Origin: Blattabacterium sp. (Cryptocercus kyebangensis) | GTDB taxonomy: Bacteria > Bacteroidota > Bacteroidia > Flavobacteriales > Blattabacteriaceae | NCBI RefSeq assembly: GCF_003226855.1 | Contig: NZ_CP029820.1 | Coordinates: 421,501 to 485,500 of the forward strand | Direction of reading: 5' to 3' | Length of the DNA: 64,000 nt | Shown: piece after piece, positions 37,982 through 46,596 of the stretch | How the letters are laid out: the number at the start of each line of letters is the position of its first letter | How positions within the stretch are numbered: position 1 is the first letter of the stretch | Position numbers and translations under genes: made by a program | Notes under the pieces: model-generated | Seen by the model: only the letters and a program-made list of their open reading frames with translations | Told to the model about the DNA's origin: nothing | Databases searched by the model: none

Positions 37982-38698
37982 ATGACAAAAATATATGCCG
38001 AGATTATAGGAACTATGATTTTAGTATTTTTAGGAAATGGAGTAGTAGCTAACGTACTTTTGTCTAAAACAAAAGGAAATGGTGGAGGATGGTTAACTAT
38101 TACTATAGGATGGGCTTTGGCTGTTTTTATAGGGATTTTAGTTTCTTATCCTTATAGTGGAGGGCATTTAAATCCATCTGTAACAATAGGTTTTGCCATA
38201 GCTGGAAAGTTAAATTGGAATCTTGTTCCTTTTTATATTTTTTCTCAATTTATTGGAGCGATGTTAGGAGCTTTATTAGTATGGATTTTCTATAAAGATC
38301 ATTTTTTGGAAACTAATAAAGAACAAGATAAATTATCTGTTTTCAGTACCGGACCTTCTATAAGAAATTTTTTTTCTAACTTTTTGAGTGAAGTATTGGC
38401 TACATTTATTTTTATGTTGGTAAATTGTTACCTTACCAAAAAATATCCTATTGTAGGATTAGGTATTTTAGGGGCTTTTTTATCTTCTTTAGTTGTGTTG
38501 GGGATTGGATTATCTTTAGGTGGGACTACTGGTTGTGCGATTAATCCTGCCCGTGATCTAGGTCCAAGGATTATATATTCTATAATTCCAATTCCTGGAA
38601 AAGGAAAAAGTAACTGGGATTACGCTTTTATTCCTGTTTTAGGTCCTATTGTAGGTAGTTCAGGAGCAGCTGCATTATATTTATTGTTATTCTCATAA
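37982..38698 (+). CDS. glpF: Glycerol uptake facilitator (aquaglyceroporin)
   Basis: Inner-membrane channel letting glycerol in. The 238 residues have six predicted membrane helices. The two pore half-helices carry GGHLNPSVTI and TGCAINPARDLGPR, so the first NPA box is NPS and the second is normal. The Asp-Leu-Gly after the second NPA fits the glycerol-conducting group. Last gene of the glp operon. Confidence 0.95.
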   Translation: MTKIYAEIIGTMILVFLGNGVVANVLLSKTKGNGGGWLTITIGWALAVFIGILVSYPYSGGHLNPSVTIGFAIAGKLNWNLVPFYIFSQFIGAMLGALLVWIFYKDHFLETNKEQDKLSVFSTGPSIRNFFSNFLSEVLATFIFMLVNCYLTKKYPIVGLGILGAFLSSLVVLGIGLSLGGTTGCAINPARDLGPRIIYSIIPIPGKGKSNWDYAFIPVLGPIVGSSGAAALYLLLFS

Positions 38699-38744
38699 TA
38701 AAAGTAAAAAAATTTGTAACTTTTTTTTAGTTAAGTGTACAATA

Positions 38745-39992
38745 ATGGATAATAAATCTTCGGCCCCTTTTTCAAAAGAAGATTCCAATATAGATCACAG
38801 AAAAATAGGGAAAAAACTGAAATTTTTTATTTTTTCTGATAGGGTTGGATCAGGATTACCATTATGGTTACCTAGAGGAACAATTTTAAGAAGAAATTTA
38901 GAAAATTTTTTAACCGATCTTCAAAAAAAATACGGTTACGAGATGATTATTACTCCACATATTGGACATAAAAAATTGTATGTTATAAGTGGACACTGGA
39001 ATAAATATGGAAAAGATAGTTTTAAACCTATTCAAACTCCTAATTCAGAAGAAGAATTTATTTTAAAACCGATGAACTGCCCTCATCATTGTGAAATTTA
39101 TCGTTCACAGGAATGGTCCTATCGGGATCTTCCTAAACGTTTTGCAGAATTCGGTACAGTATACCGTTATGAACAAAGTGGGGAACTTCATGGACTTACA
39201 AGGGTTAGAGGATTTACCCAAGATGATGCACATATTTTTTGTACTTATGATCAACTATTGGAAGAATTTAAAAAAGTAATAAATTTATTTTTTTATGTAT
39301 TTCGTCGTTTAGGTTTTTTAGAATATACAGTTAGAGTATCACTTAGAGATCCAAAAAAAATAAATAATTATATTGGATCTGAAAAAAATTGGAAAAAAGC
39401 GGAAGAAGCTATCCTTATAGCGGTGAAAGAAGAAAAAATAGAATCTACTATTCATTATGGAGAAGCGGCTTTTTATGGACCGAAATTGGATTTTCTTATT
39501 AAAGATTCTTTGGGAAGAAATTGGCAATTAGGAACTATTCAAGTAGATTATAATTTACCTGAAAGGTTTGATTTATATTATAAGGGGAAAAATAATGAAA
39601 AACATCGTCCGGTAATGATACACAGAGCTCCCTTTGGGTCTTTAGAACGTCTTATAGCCATTCTTATAGAACATACCAAAGGGAATCTACCATTATGGAT
39701 GGTTCCTAATCAAGCGGTAATACTTCCTATAAGTGATAAATATATAGTTTATGCAAAAAAAATTTTAAATTTGATGTTAAATTATAATATTCGTGTGTTT
39801 ATTGATAGAAGAAACGAGAAAATTGATAAAAAAATAAGAGATTCGGAAGAAAATAAAATTCCTTATATGATTATTTTGGGAAAAAAAGAAGAAACTACTA
39901 AAACTATTTCATTACGAAAACATGGTTTAGGTCATATAGGGATCTTATCCATTTCCAACGGAATAGATACCATTTTTAAAGAAATTAATTAA
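38745..39992 (+). CDS. thrS: Threonyl-tRNA synthetase lacking TGS and editing domains
   Basis: Charges tRNA-Thr. Only 415 residues, against about 640 for typical bacterial ThrRS. The protein begins at the DHRKIGKKLKFF linker just before the class II core, so the N-terminal TGS and N2 editing domains are absent, and the 46-base spacer upstream has no remnant. The core is intact: zinc ligands C112 (MNCPHHCE), H163 (QDDAHIF) and a histidine in MIHRAPFGSLER; motif 2 VYRYEQSGELHGLTRVRGF; then the anticodon-binding domain. It should be unable to clear Ser-tRNA-Thr in cis. infC follows in the same frame 12 bases later. Confidence 0.95.
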   Translation: MDNKSSAPFSKEDSNIDHRKIGKKLKFFIFSDRVGSGLPLWLPRGTILRRNLENFLTDLQKKYGYEMIITPHIGHKKLYVISGHWNKYGKDSFKPIQTPNSEEEFILKPMNCPHHCEIYRSQEWSYRDLPKRFAEFGTVYRYEQSGELHGLTRVRGFTQDDAHIFCTYDQLLEEFKKVINLFFYVFRRLGFLEYTVRVSLRDPKKINNYIGSEKNWKKAEEAILIAVKEEKIESTIHYGEAAFYGPKLDFLIKDSLGRNWQLGTIQVDYNLPERFDLYYKGKNNEKHRPVMIHRAPFGSLERLIAILIEHTKGNLPLWMVPNQAVILPISDKYIVYAKKILNLMLNYNIRVFIDRRNEKIDKKIRDSEENKIPYMIILGKKEETTKTISLRKHGLGHIGILSISNGIDTIFKEIN

Positions 39993-40004
39993 ACTAATAA
40001 AACT

Positions 40005-40580
40005 ATTATCATAAAAAAGAAATTTTTCAGGATAAATAAAAAAAAGAGAATATATCGTCCCTTTATAAAAAGGAAGGAGGAACATCGTATTAATGCTCAT
40101 ATAGATTCTAATAAAGTTCGTTTAGTTGGTGATTCTATAGAAAATGGAATATTCTCGATTCAGGATGCTATTCAATTCTCTATAGATAAAGGATTAGATT
40201 TGGTAGAGATTAATCCAAAAGTAGACCCTCCAGTATGTAAAATATTGGATTATAAAAAATTTCTATATGAACAAAAGAAAAAAAAGAAGCAATTTAAAGC
40301 AAAACAAATTAAGGTAAATACTAAAGAAATCCGATTTGGACCACAAATAGGAGATCATGATGGAAAAGTTAAAATAAAAAGTGCTGAAAAATTTTTAATG
40401 AGAGGGGATAAAGTTAAAGTTTTTGTTTTTTTTAAAGGTCGTTCTATAGTATATAAAGATCAAGGTAAAATAAAATTGTTAAAATTTGCAGAAGATATTG
40501 AAGAATATGGAAGAGTAGAACAAATGCCAGTTATGGAAGGAAAAAGAATGTACATGATATTAGCTCCAAAAAAAATTTAG
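40005..40580 (+). CDS. infC: Translation initiation factor IF-3 (non-ATG start)
   Basis: Binds the 30S subunit and checks initiation. The first in-frame ATG (40200) is far too late: conserved IF-3 text is encoded upstream without an ATG, namely [18 protein letters not shown] and [12 protein letters not shown]. The frame is open back to the thrS stop, with ATT at 40005, ATC at 40008 and ATA at 40011 as the only plausible starts, giving 189-191 residues. E. coli infC starts at AUU, used for autoregulation by IF-3. The C-terminal domain has [14 protein letters not shown] and [14 protein letters not shown]. It heads infC-rpmI-rplT. Confidence 0.88.
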   Translation: MIIKKKFFRINKKKRIYRPFIKRKEEHRINAHIDSNKVRLVGDSIENGIFSIQDAIQFSIDKGLDLVEINPKVDPPVCKILDYKKFLYEQKKKKKQFKAKQIKVNTKEIRFGPQIGDHDGKVKIKSAEKFLMRGDKVKVFVFFKGRSIVYKDQGKIKLLKFAEDIEEYGRVEQMPVMEGKRMYMILAPKKI

Positions 40581-40581
40581 T

Positions 40582-40770
40582 ATGCCAAAATTAAAAACAA
40601 AATCAGGATCCAAAAAAAGATTTAAAAAAACATCTAATGGATATATAAAAAAAAAACATGCATTTAAAAATCATCTTTTAACGAAAAAATCAAAAAAAAG
40701 AAAACGGAAACTTTCTACATTTTCTCTATTGAAGAAGGCCGATCAAAAAAATATAAAAAAACAATTATAA
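40582..40770 (+). CDS. rpmI: 50S ribosomal protein L35
   Basis: A 62-residue, very basic protein beginning [20 protein letters not shown], the L35 signature, with [19 protein letters not shown]. It starts 1 base after the infC stop and 13 bases before rplT, the usual infC-rpmI-rplT order. Confidence 0.97.
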   Translation: MPKLKTKSGSKKRFKKTSNGYIKKKHAFKNHLLTKKSKKRKRKLSTFSLLKKADQKNIKKQL

Positions 40771-40783
40771 ATTATAGAAAATA

Positions 40784-41131
40784 ATGCCAAGAGCTACAAA
40801 TGCTGTTTACTCCAGACGAAGACGTAAAAAAATACTTAAATTAGCGAAAGGTTTTTATGGAGCTAGAAGTAAGGTTTATACAATTGCTAAAAATGCTGTA
40901 GAAAAATCTTTTAGTTATGCTTTTTCAGGAAGAAAAAAAAAGAAAAAATATTTTAGATCTCTTTGGATTCAACGTATTAATGCTGGATCACGTATATATG
41001 GAATATCTTACTCAGAATTTATGAAAAAATTATCTGATAAAAATATTAAAATTAATAGAAAATTCCTTTCAGATTTTTCTATGAACCATCCGGATATTTT
41101 CAAAAAAATAGTGGATCATATTACCTCATAG
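40784..41131 (+). CDS. rplT: 50S ribosomal protein L20
   Basis: 115 residues, starting MPRATNAVYSRRRRKKILKL and continuing AKGFYGARSKVYTIAK, RDRK-type basic region KKKKYFRSLWIQRINAG and YGISYSEFM, as in L20. It binds 23S rRNA early in assembly and in other bacteria represses its own operon. The last 11 bases overlap the convergent def gene. Confidence 0.97.
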   Translation: MPRATNAVYSRRRRKKILKLAKGFYGARSKVYTIAKNAVEKSFSYAFSGRKKKKKYFRSLWIQRINAGSRIYGISYSEFMKKLSDKNIKINRKFLSDFSMNHPDIFKKIVDHITS

Positions 41132-41651
41132 ATAGTTTTTTTCTTTCCAATAAAATCATCAATTTTTTTTCTATTAATTTTCTTTTCATGGAAGAAAAAT
41201 AATCTATAAAAAGTTTACCTTCAATATGATCATATTCATGTTGTATCACTCTTGCACAAATTCCTTTTAAAGTTCTTTTCTTTTTATTCCAGTTATTATC
41301 GTAATATTCTATTAATAGATGAGATTTTCTTTTTACATATCCCATGATTCCAGGAAGGCTTAGACAACCTTCATTGAATTCACATTCCTCTCCATATATT
41401 TTCAATATTCTAGCATTAATAAAAACTTCTTTATAATTATTTTTTCCATTTTTTGATAGGTAAGGAGTTTTTACTATAAAAAGTCGTATATTTTTACCAA
41501 TTTGAGGTGCTGCTAATCCTATTCCTTTTACTTTATGTATAGTTTCAAACATATTTTTAATCAATTTATTAATTCTACTATCTCGATAATAGATATCTAT
41601 ACATTTTTTTCTCAAAATAGGATTTCCATAAAGTATTATAGGTAAGATCAT
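41121..41651 (-). CDS. def: Peptide deformylase
   Basis: Removes the formyl group from new proteins. The 176 residues have all three motifs: GIGLAAPQIG (44-52 or so), EGCLSLPG with metal ligand C96, and QHEYDHIEGKLFID with H138, catalytic E139 and H142. Its start overlaps the ruvX stop by 4 bases. The 3' end overlaps rplT. Confidence 0.97.
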   Translation of the reverse strand: MILPIILYGNPILRKKCIDIYYRDSRINKLIKNMFETIHKVKGIGLAAPQIGKNIRLFIVKTPYLSKNGKNNYKEVFINARILKIYGEECEFNEGCLSLPGIMGYVKRKSHLLIEYYDNNWNKKKRTLKGICARVIQHEYDHIEGKLFIDYFSSMKRKLIEKKLMILLERKKLSMR

Positions 41652-42076
41652 AAATTAATTTTTTTCCTTTTTTTTTCAAGATAAGATTGTAAAATTAGGG
41701 TAGCACTAATTTTATTTAAAATATTTTTTTTTCTTCTTTTTTTTTTTTTTATACCTAATTCTATCATTGTGTAAAAAGCAATTTTAGATGTAAAACGTTC
41801 ATCTAATCTATCTATTAGTATTTTAGGGTATTTTCTATGAAAATTATAAATAAATTTTTGAATATATTTTTCTATGAAAGAATTTTTATTGTTTAATGTT
41901 TTAGGTAACCCTATAACAATTTTTTCTATCTGTTCATTAACTATAAAAATATCTAAAAAATTCATTAATTTCTTAGTTGGAATGGCTTCTAATCCAAAAG
42001 AAAATACTTTTGAAGAATCTGATATAGACAAACCAGTTATAACTTTTCCGTAATCTATTCCCAATATTTTTTTCAT
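41648..42076 (-). CDS. ruvX: RuvX/YqgF-family RNase H-fold protein
   Basis: The YqgF family was proposed as a Holliday-junction resolvase and is linked to 16S rRNA 5' maturation. From the ATG at 42076 the protein has 142 residues starting MKKILGIDYGKVITGLSISD; the usual basic residue after DYG is replaced (KVI), while the catalytic D8 is kept. KIVIGLPKTLN, DERFTSKIA and ILNKISATLILQSYL are conserved. A TATATTTG box lies 8 bases upstream. Confidence 0.93.
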   Translation of the reverse strand: MKKILGIDYGKVITGLSISDSSKVFSFGLEAIPTKKLMNFLDIFIVNEQIEKIVIGLPKTLNNKNSFIEKYIQKFIYNFHRKYPKILIDRLDERFTSKIAFYTMIELGIKKKKRRKKNILNKISATLILQSYLEKKRKKINL

Positions 42077-42084
42077 TATTATAA

Positions 42085-42092
42085 CAAATATA
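42085..42092 (-). promoter_or_regulatory. Likely -7 promoter box for ruvX-def
   Basis: TATATTTG on the minus strand, 8 bases before the ruvX ATG. It pairs with a divergent box 13 bases away for dapD. A very short mRNA leader is implied. Confidence 0.45.
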
Positions 42093-42105
42093 TTTATATT
42101 ATCTA

Positions 42106-42113
42106 TACTTTTG
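42106..42113 (+). promoter_or_regulatory. Likely -7 promoter box for dapD
   Basis: TACTTTTG, a TAnnTTTG match, 16 bases before the dapD ATG in the 53-base divergent spacer. Confidence 0.45.
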
Positions 42114-42129
42114 TTTTTTATCAATTTTT

Positions 42130-42957
42130 ATGAAAGTGAATCAACTAAAATTAGAAATAGAAAAAGCTTGGGATAAAAAAAAAGAAATATGGTCTACAAA
42201 TAATTGTATAAGAAAAATAGTAATCCATGTTATTGATTATGTAGAACAAGGATCAATAAGAGTTTCGGAGTTTATAAATGGAAAATGGAGGGTAAATGAA
42301 TGGATAAAAAAAGCTATAATCATGTATTTTTCTATTAAAAAAATGAAGACCATAGAATTGGGTCCATTAGAATTTTATGATAAAATACCGATAAAAAATA
42401 AATTTAAAGAGAAAGGAATTCGCGTAGTTCCTCATGCTGTAGTACGTTATGGTTCTTATATTTCTCCTGGAGTTGTTCTTATGCCTTCTTATGTAAATAT
42501 AGGATCTTATATAGGAGAAGAAACAATGATAGATACATGGGCCACGGTAGGAAGCTGTGCTCAAGTTGGGAAAAGAGTCCATATAAGTGGAGGTGTTGGA
42601 ATAGGAGGAGTTTTAGAACCAATACAAGCTACTCCTGTTATTATTGAAGATGATGTTTTTATTGGATCTAGGTGTATTTTAGTGGAAGGGGTCCTTATAG
42701 AGAAAGAATCCGTATTAGGAGCAAATGTTGTTATAACTTCCTCTACTAAAATTTTTGATGTAACAAATGAAAAACCGATAGAGATGAAAGGAGTAGTTCC
42801 TAGATATTCTGTAGTAATACCTGGATCTTATCCCAAAAAATTTCCTTCAGGGATATATCATATTCCATGTGCAATGATTATAGGAAAACGAAAAGTAAGC
42901 ACTAATAAAAAAACATCTTTAAATGAAGCATTGAGAACGCATCATCTTGTTTTGTAA
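42130..42957 (+). CDS. dapD: Tetrahydrodipicolinate N-succinyltransferase
   Basis: Succinylates tetrahydrodipicolinate on the route to diaminopimelate and lysine. The 275 residues have an N-terminal helical domain and a left-handed beta-helix of hexapeptide repeats (about 100-225): VVPHAVVRYGSYISPGVVLMP in parts, YVNIGSYIGEETMIDTWATVGSCAQVG in parts, GVGIGGVLEP and VLIEKESVLGANVVI. The C-terminus has FPSGIYHIPCAMIIGKR. tsaC begins 19 bases later. Confidence 0.97.
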   Translation: MKVNQLKLEIEKAWDKKKEIWSTNNCIRKIVIHVIDYVEQGSIRVSEFINGKWRVNEWIKKAIIMYFSIKKMKTIELGPLEFYDKIPIKNKFKEKGIRVVPHAVVRYGSYISPGVVLMPSYVNIGSYIGEETMIDTWATVGSCAQVGKRVHISGGVGIGGVLEPIQATPVIIEDDVFIGSRCILVEGVLIEKESVLGANVVITSSTKIFDVTNEKPIEMKGVVPRYSVVIPGSYPKKFPSGIYHIPCAMIIGKRKVSTNKKTSLNEALRTHHLVL

Positions 42958-42976
42958 TTTTTTTTTACTATTTATC

Positions 42977-43561
42977 ATGTCTTTTTATGAAGAAATAGAA
43001 AAAAGTGTAAAAATATTAGAAAAAGGTAAATGTCTATTATACCCTACGGATACTGTATGGGGATTGGGATGTGATGCTTTTAATTTAAATTCTTTAGAAA
43101 AAATATATAAAATAAAGAATAGAAATATTTCTAAATCTATGATTATTCTAGTAGAAAATATGGATCGTTTATACGAATTAATAGAGAATATTCCTGATTT
43201 GGTTAAAAAAATTATTCAGGATAATTATAGAAAAAAAGGGAAACCTATTACTATAGTGTATAAAAATCCTCGTAAAACAGTTTCTAAGTTTTTGATAAAT
43301 AATCAAGATAACACTTTAGCTATCCGATTAACAAACGATCCTTTTTGTTCTTATTTAATTAAAAAATTAGACCGACCCATTATATCTACTTCTGCAAATT
43401 TATCAGGATTTCCAACTCCTAAATCCTTTTCTGAAATTAGTTCTTCTATCTTAAGTAAAATTGATTATTCTGTTCATTTTCGTAGAAAAGAAAAGGCCCA
43501 TTATAATAGTTCTTCTATCCTAAAAATTATTTCAAATAAGGTTAAAATATTACGTATGTAA
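42977..43561 (+). CDS. tsaC: Threonylcarbamoyl-AMP synthase (TsaC/Sua5/YrdC)
   Basis: Makes the intermediate for t6A37 in tRNAs reading ANN codons. The ATG at 42977 gives 194 residues, beginning MSFYEEIEKSVKILEKGKC. The YrdC core has LLYPTDTVWGLGCDA, IYKIKNRNISKSMIILV, KKGKPITIVYK, LAIRLTNDPFC and PIISTSANLSG. It is the short form without the Sua5 tail. cca follows after 5 bases, another tRNA-maturation gene. Confidence 0.95.
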   Translation: MSFYEEIEKSVKILEKGKCLLYPTDTVWGLGCDAFNLNSLEKIYKIKNRNISKSMIILVENMDRLYELIENIPDLVKKIIQDNYRKKGKPITIVYKNPRKTVSKFLINNQDNTLAIRLTNDPFCSYLIKKLDRPIISTSANLSGFPTPKSFSEISSSILSKIDYSVHFRRKEKAHYNSSSILKIISNKVKILRM

Positions 43562-43566
43562 TTTAC

Positions 43567-44985
43567 ATGAAATTATTTTCTGCTGTTCATAGGGATATAT
43601 TTCGTATTGTTAGTGATTCTTCTGAAAAAATCCGACAAGATTGCTATGTAGTAGGCGGTTATGTTCGGGATTTTTTACTTGGGAAAAATATTTCCAAAGA
43701 TTTAGATATTTTAACAATAGGAGAAGGGATTAAATTAGCTAAAGAAGTTTCTAAACATATAAAACCCTCTCCTAGAATAAATATATTTAAACGTTTTGGA
43801 ACTGCTATGTTAGAGTATGATAATCAAAAAATAGAATTTGTTGGTTCTAGAAAAGAATCGTATCATTTCTACAGTAGAAATCCTATCCTTGATTTTGGAA
43901 CATTGGAAGATGATCAAAATCGAAGAGATTTTACAATTAATGCTTTAGCTATTAGTTTAAACAAAAATAATTATGGAGAATTGATTGATCCATTTGGAGG
44001 TTTATTAGATTTGAAAAAAAAAATTTTAAGGAATCCATTAAATTCAGATATTACTTATTCTGATGATCCATTACGAATGATGCGAGCTATACGGTTTGCA
44101 ACTCAACTTCAATTTATCATAGATAAATCTTCATTTCAATCTATTCAGAGAAATAAAAATAGAATTAGTATTGTTTCTGTAGAAAGAATTACAGAAGAAT
44201 TTAATAAGATCCTTCTATCTAAAAATCCTTCCATAGGATTATTTTTATTATCCAAATCTGGATTACTATCAATAATATTACCAGAACTGATCCTATTGCA
44301 AGGAATAGAAGAAAAAAATGGATATAAGCACAAAGATAACTTTTATCATACTTTACAAGTAGTGGATAATATTAGTCAAGAAGAAAATAATCCTCTTTGG
44401 TTAAGATGGGCCGCTTTGCTTCACGACATAGGAAAATCTTATACTAAAAAATTTTTTCCAAAAATTGGTTGGTCTTTTCATGCACATGAGTTTGTAGGAT
44501 CTAAAATGGTTCCAAATATATTTCAACGTTTAAAGCTTCCAAAAGGCCAATATATGAAATACGTAAAAAAAATAATCCAGAATAGCTATAGACCTATTTC
44601 GTTAATAGAACATAATTCTAGTGATTCAGCAATACGTAGATTATTATTTGATATGGGGGAAGATATGGAAGATTTAATAAAACTATGTATAGCGGATATT
44701 ACTACAAAAAATATAGAAAAAAAAAATCAATATAAAAAAAATTTTTTTCTTTTAATGGAAAGAATTAAAAAATTGGAAGAGAAAGATCGTATTCAAAATT
44801 GGAGCCCTCCTATATCCGGAAATGATATTATGAATGCTTTTCATATTAATCCATGTAAAAAAATAGGAATAATAAAAAATTTTATTAAAGAGTCTATTTT
44901 AGAAGGGAAAATATCTAATGAATTTCATTCTGCCTATTTTCTTATGTTAAAAAAAGGGGAAGAATTAGGATTGAAAAAAAAATAA
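43567..44985 (+). CDS. cca: CCA tRNA nucleotidyltransferase with HD domain
   Basis: Adds or repairs the 3' CCA of tRNAs; the tRNA-Lys gene in this window lacks an encoded CCA. The 472 residues have the class II nucleotidyltransferase head (YVVGGYVRDFLLG, DLDILTIGEG, RRDFTINALAI), the arginine-rich binding block DDPLRMMRAIRFATQLQF and, near residues 280-300, an HD domain WAALLHDIGKSYTK. Strict poly(A) polymerase activity cannot be excluded by sequence alone. Confidence 0.93.
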   Translation: MKLFSAVHRDIFRIVSDSSEKIRQDCYVVGGYVRDFLLGKNISKDLDILTIGEGIKLAKEVSKHIKPSPRINIFKRFGTAMLEYDNQKIEFVGSRKESYHFYSRNPILDFGTLEDDQNRRDFTINALAISLNKNNYGELIDPFGGLLDLKKKILRNPLNSDITYSDDPLRMMRAIRFATQLQFIIDKSSFQSIQRNKNRISIVSVERITEEFNKILLSKNPSIGLFLLSKSGLLSIILPELILLQGIEEKNGYKHKDNFYHTLQVVDNISQEENNPLWLRWAALLHDIGKSYTKKFFPKIGWSFHAHEFVGSKMVPNIFQRLKLPKGQYMKYVKKIIQNSYRPISLIEHNSSDSAIRRLLFDMGEDMEDLIKLCIADITTKNIEKKNQYKKNFFLLMERIKKLEEKDRIQNWSPPISGNDIMNAFHINPCKKIGIIKNFIKESILEGKISNEFHSAYFLMLKKGEELGLKKK

Positions 44986-44999
44986 TTAAAAATTAATAT

Positions 45000-46007
45000 A
45001 TGTTGTTTTCTAGTATTAACGGAAAAGAAAAAAAAAAAATTGTATTGTTACCACACAATAATCCAGATGGAGATGCTTTAGGTTCTTCTTTAGCTCTATT
45101 ATTTTATTTAAGAAAACTAAAACATGATGTAGATTTAATATCTCCTACAGAATATTCCGAATTTTTTAGATGGCTTCCTGGAAGTAAGGATATTATTATT
45201 TTTTCTGAAAAAAATCAATCTTTGATAAAGAAAAAAATTGTAGATTCCGATTATATTTTTTTTATAGATTTCAATAATTTATCAAGAATAGAAATTTTGA
45301 AAAATTTTTTTTCGTTTTCCAAAGCAAAAAAAATATTAATCGATCATCATCCTTATCCTTTTTATTTTGATTTTATGTTTTCAGATCCAACGGTAGGAGC
45401 TACTAGTATTTTAGTATTTAGATTTATATCTAAAATGAATAATTTAGATAAAATAGATAAAGAAATAGCTACCTGTTTATACGTAGGTATGATGACAGAT
45501 ACTGGGTTTTTTCGTTTTCCTTCCGTAACATCGGAAACCCATTTTATTGCTGGTAAATTAATTGAAAAGGGAATTAACGTGGAAAATATCTATAATCATT
45601 TACACGAAAGATACAACGAAAATAGGTTAAAAATTTTGTCTAAAGCTTTGGGAAAATTGAAAGTAATAGAAAAATATCGTACCGCATATACCAGTATTAA
45701 TGCTTATGATATAAATTTATATTCTTATAAGAAAGGGGATACAGAAGGTATTATTTCCTATGGATTAGGTATAAAAAATATTGTTTTTTCCGTATTCTTT
45801 TTTGAAGAAAAAGAACAATATCCAATTAGAATCTCTTTTCGTTCAAGAGGAAATTTTGATGTAAATATTTTTGCTAGAAAACATTTCGGAGGAGGTGGGC
45901 ATAAAAATGCAGCTGGAGGAATATTAGAAAAAAGTCTATCCGAAACGATTGAATACTTTTTAAAAATTATTCCTAATTATCATCAACATCTTATTTTTTC
46001 CATTTAA
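45000..46007 (+). CDS. nrnA: DHH/DHHA1 phosphoesterase, NrnA-like
   Basis: Probable nano-RNase/pAp phosphatase that clears oligoribonucleotides and 3'-phosphoadenosine phosphate. The 335 residues have PHNNPDGDALGSSLAL, DYIFFIDFNNLSR, the DHH motif LIDHHP, MMTDTGFFRF and a C-terminal DHHA1 domain with FGGGGHKNAAGG. Its last 17 bases overlap the convergent thioredoxin-like gene. Confidence 0.9.
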   Translation: MLFSSINGKEKKKIVLLPHNNPDGDALGSSLALLFYLRKLKHDVDLISPTEYSEFFRWLPGSKDIIIFSEKNQSLIKKKIVDSDYIFFIDFNNLSRIEILKNFFSFSKAKKILIDHHPYPFYFDFMFSDPTVGATSILVFRFISKMNNLDKIDKEIATCLYVGMMTDTGFFRFPSVTSETHFIAGKLIEKGINVENIYNHLHERYNENRLKILSKALGKLKVIEKYRTAYTSINAYDINLYSYKKGDTEGIISYGLGIKNIVFSVFFFEEKEQYPIRISFRSRGNFDVNIFARKHFGGGGHKNAAGGILEKSLSETIEYFLKIIPNYHQHLIFSI

Positions 46008-46557
46008 TATTGCATCCGTAACTTGGTTTTTTTATTGGATATATTTTTTTTAAACCGTCATACTCTAAAATGGATTTTAATATTTCTCTCACATCGTATC
46101 CTGTAACTGGAATTCCATTTTTTGGTCTAGAATCATCTAATTGTCCATGATAATATAAATTTCCTATACCATTAAATATAAAAAATTCAGGAGTGCATTT
46201 AGCTCCATAATATTTAGCTACTTCTTGTTTTTCATCAAAAAAATAAGGAAATGGATAACCTAATTTTTGAGATATTTTTTTCATATTTTCAGGAGAATCT
46301 TCTGGATATTTTTCGATATCATTGGAATTTATAGCTAAAAATGAAATTCCTTTAGGGAGATAATCATTAGTTAAACGGACTAATTCTGGATTTATATGTT
46401 TAACATACGGACAGTGATTGCAAATAAACATAATCACAGTTGCTATACCAGAAAAAAAATCTTGAATAGATTTTTTTTTTCCTGATAAGGATTCTAATAA
46501 TTTAAAATCTTTTATTTTTATTTTTTTAATTTTATTAGAAGAATAGGTTACCACCAT
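45991..46557 (-). CDS. Thioredoxin-fold redox protein (AhpC/TSA-like)
   Basis: 188 residues of the redoxin family. MFICNHCPYVKH carries a CxxC motif (CNHC) at the end of the first strand. Then follow ELVRLTNDYLPKGISFLAINSND in blocks, YPEDSPENMKK, YPFPYFFDEKQEVAKYYGAKCTPEFFIF in blocks and YHGQLDDSRP. No signal peptide, so cytoplasmic. Family members usually have a longer N-terminus (TxAPDFxLP); here it is cut down. Likely the last gene of a minus-strand run after the NIF3-like and coiled-coil genes. Substrate unknown. Confidence 0.85.
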   Translation of the reverse strand: MVVTYSSNKIKKIKIKDFKLLESLSGKKKSIQDFFSGIATVIMFICNHCPYVKHINPELVRLTNDYLPKGISFLAINSNDIEKYPEDSPENMKKISQKLGYPFPYFFDEKQEVAKYYGAKCTPEFFIFNGIGNLYYHGQLDDSRPKNGIPVTGYDVREILKSILEYDGLKKIYPIKKPSYGCNIKWKK

Positions 46558-46596
46558 AATTTTTTTTATTTTTTTATAATTTTGATAAAATTTAGT

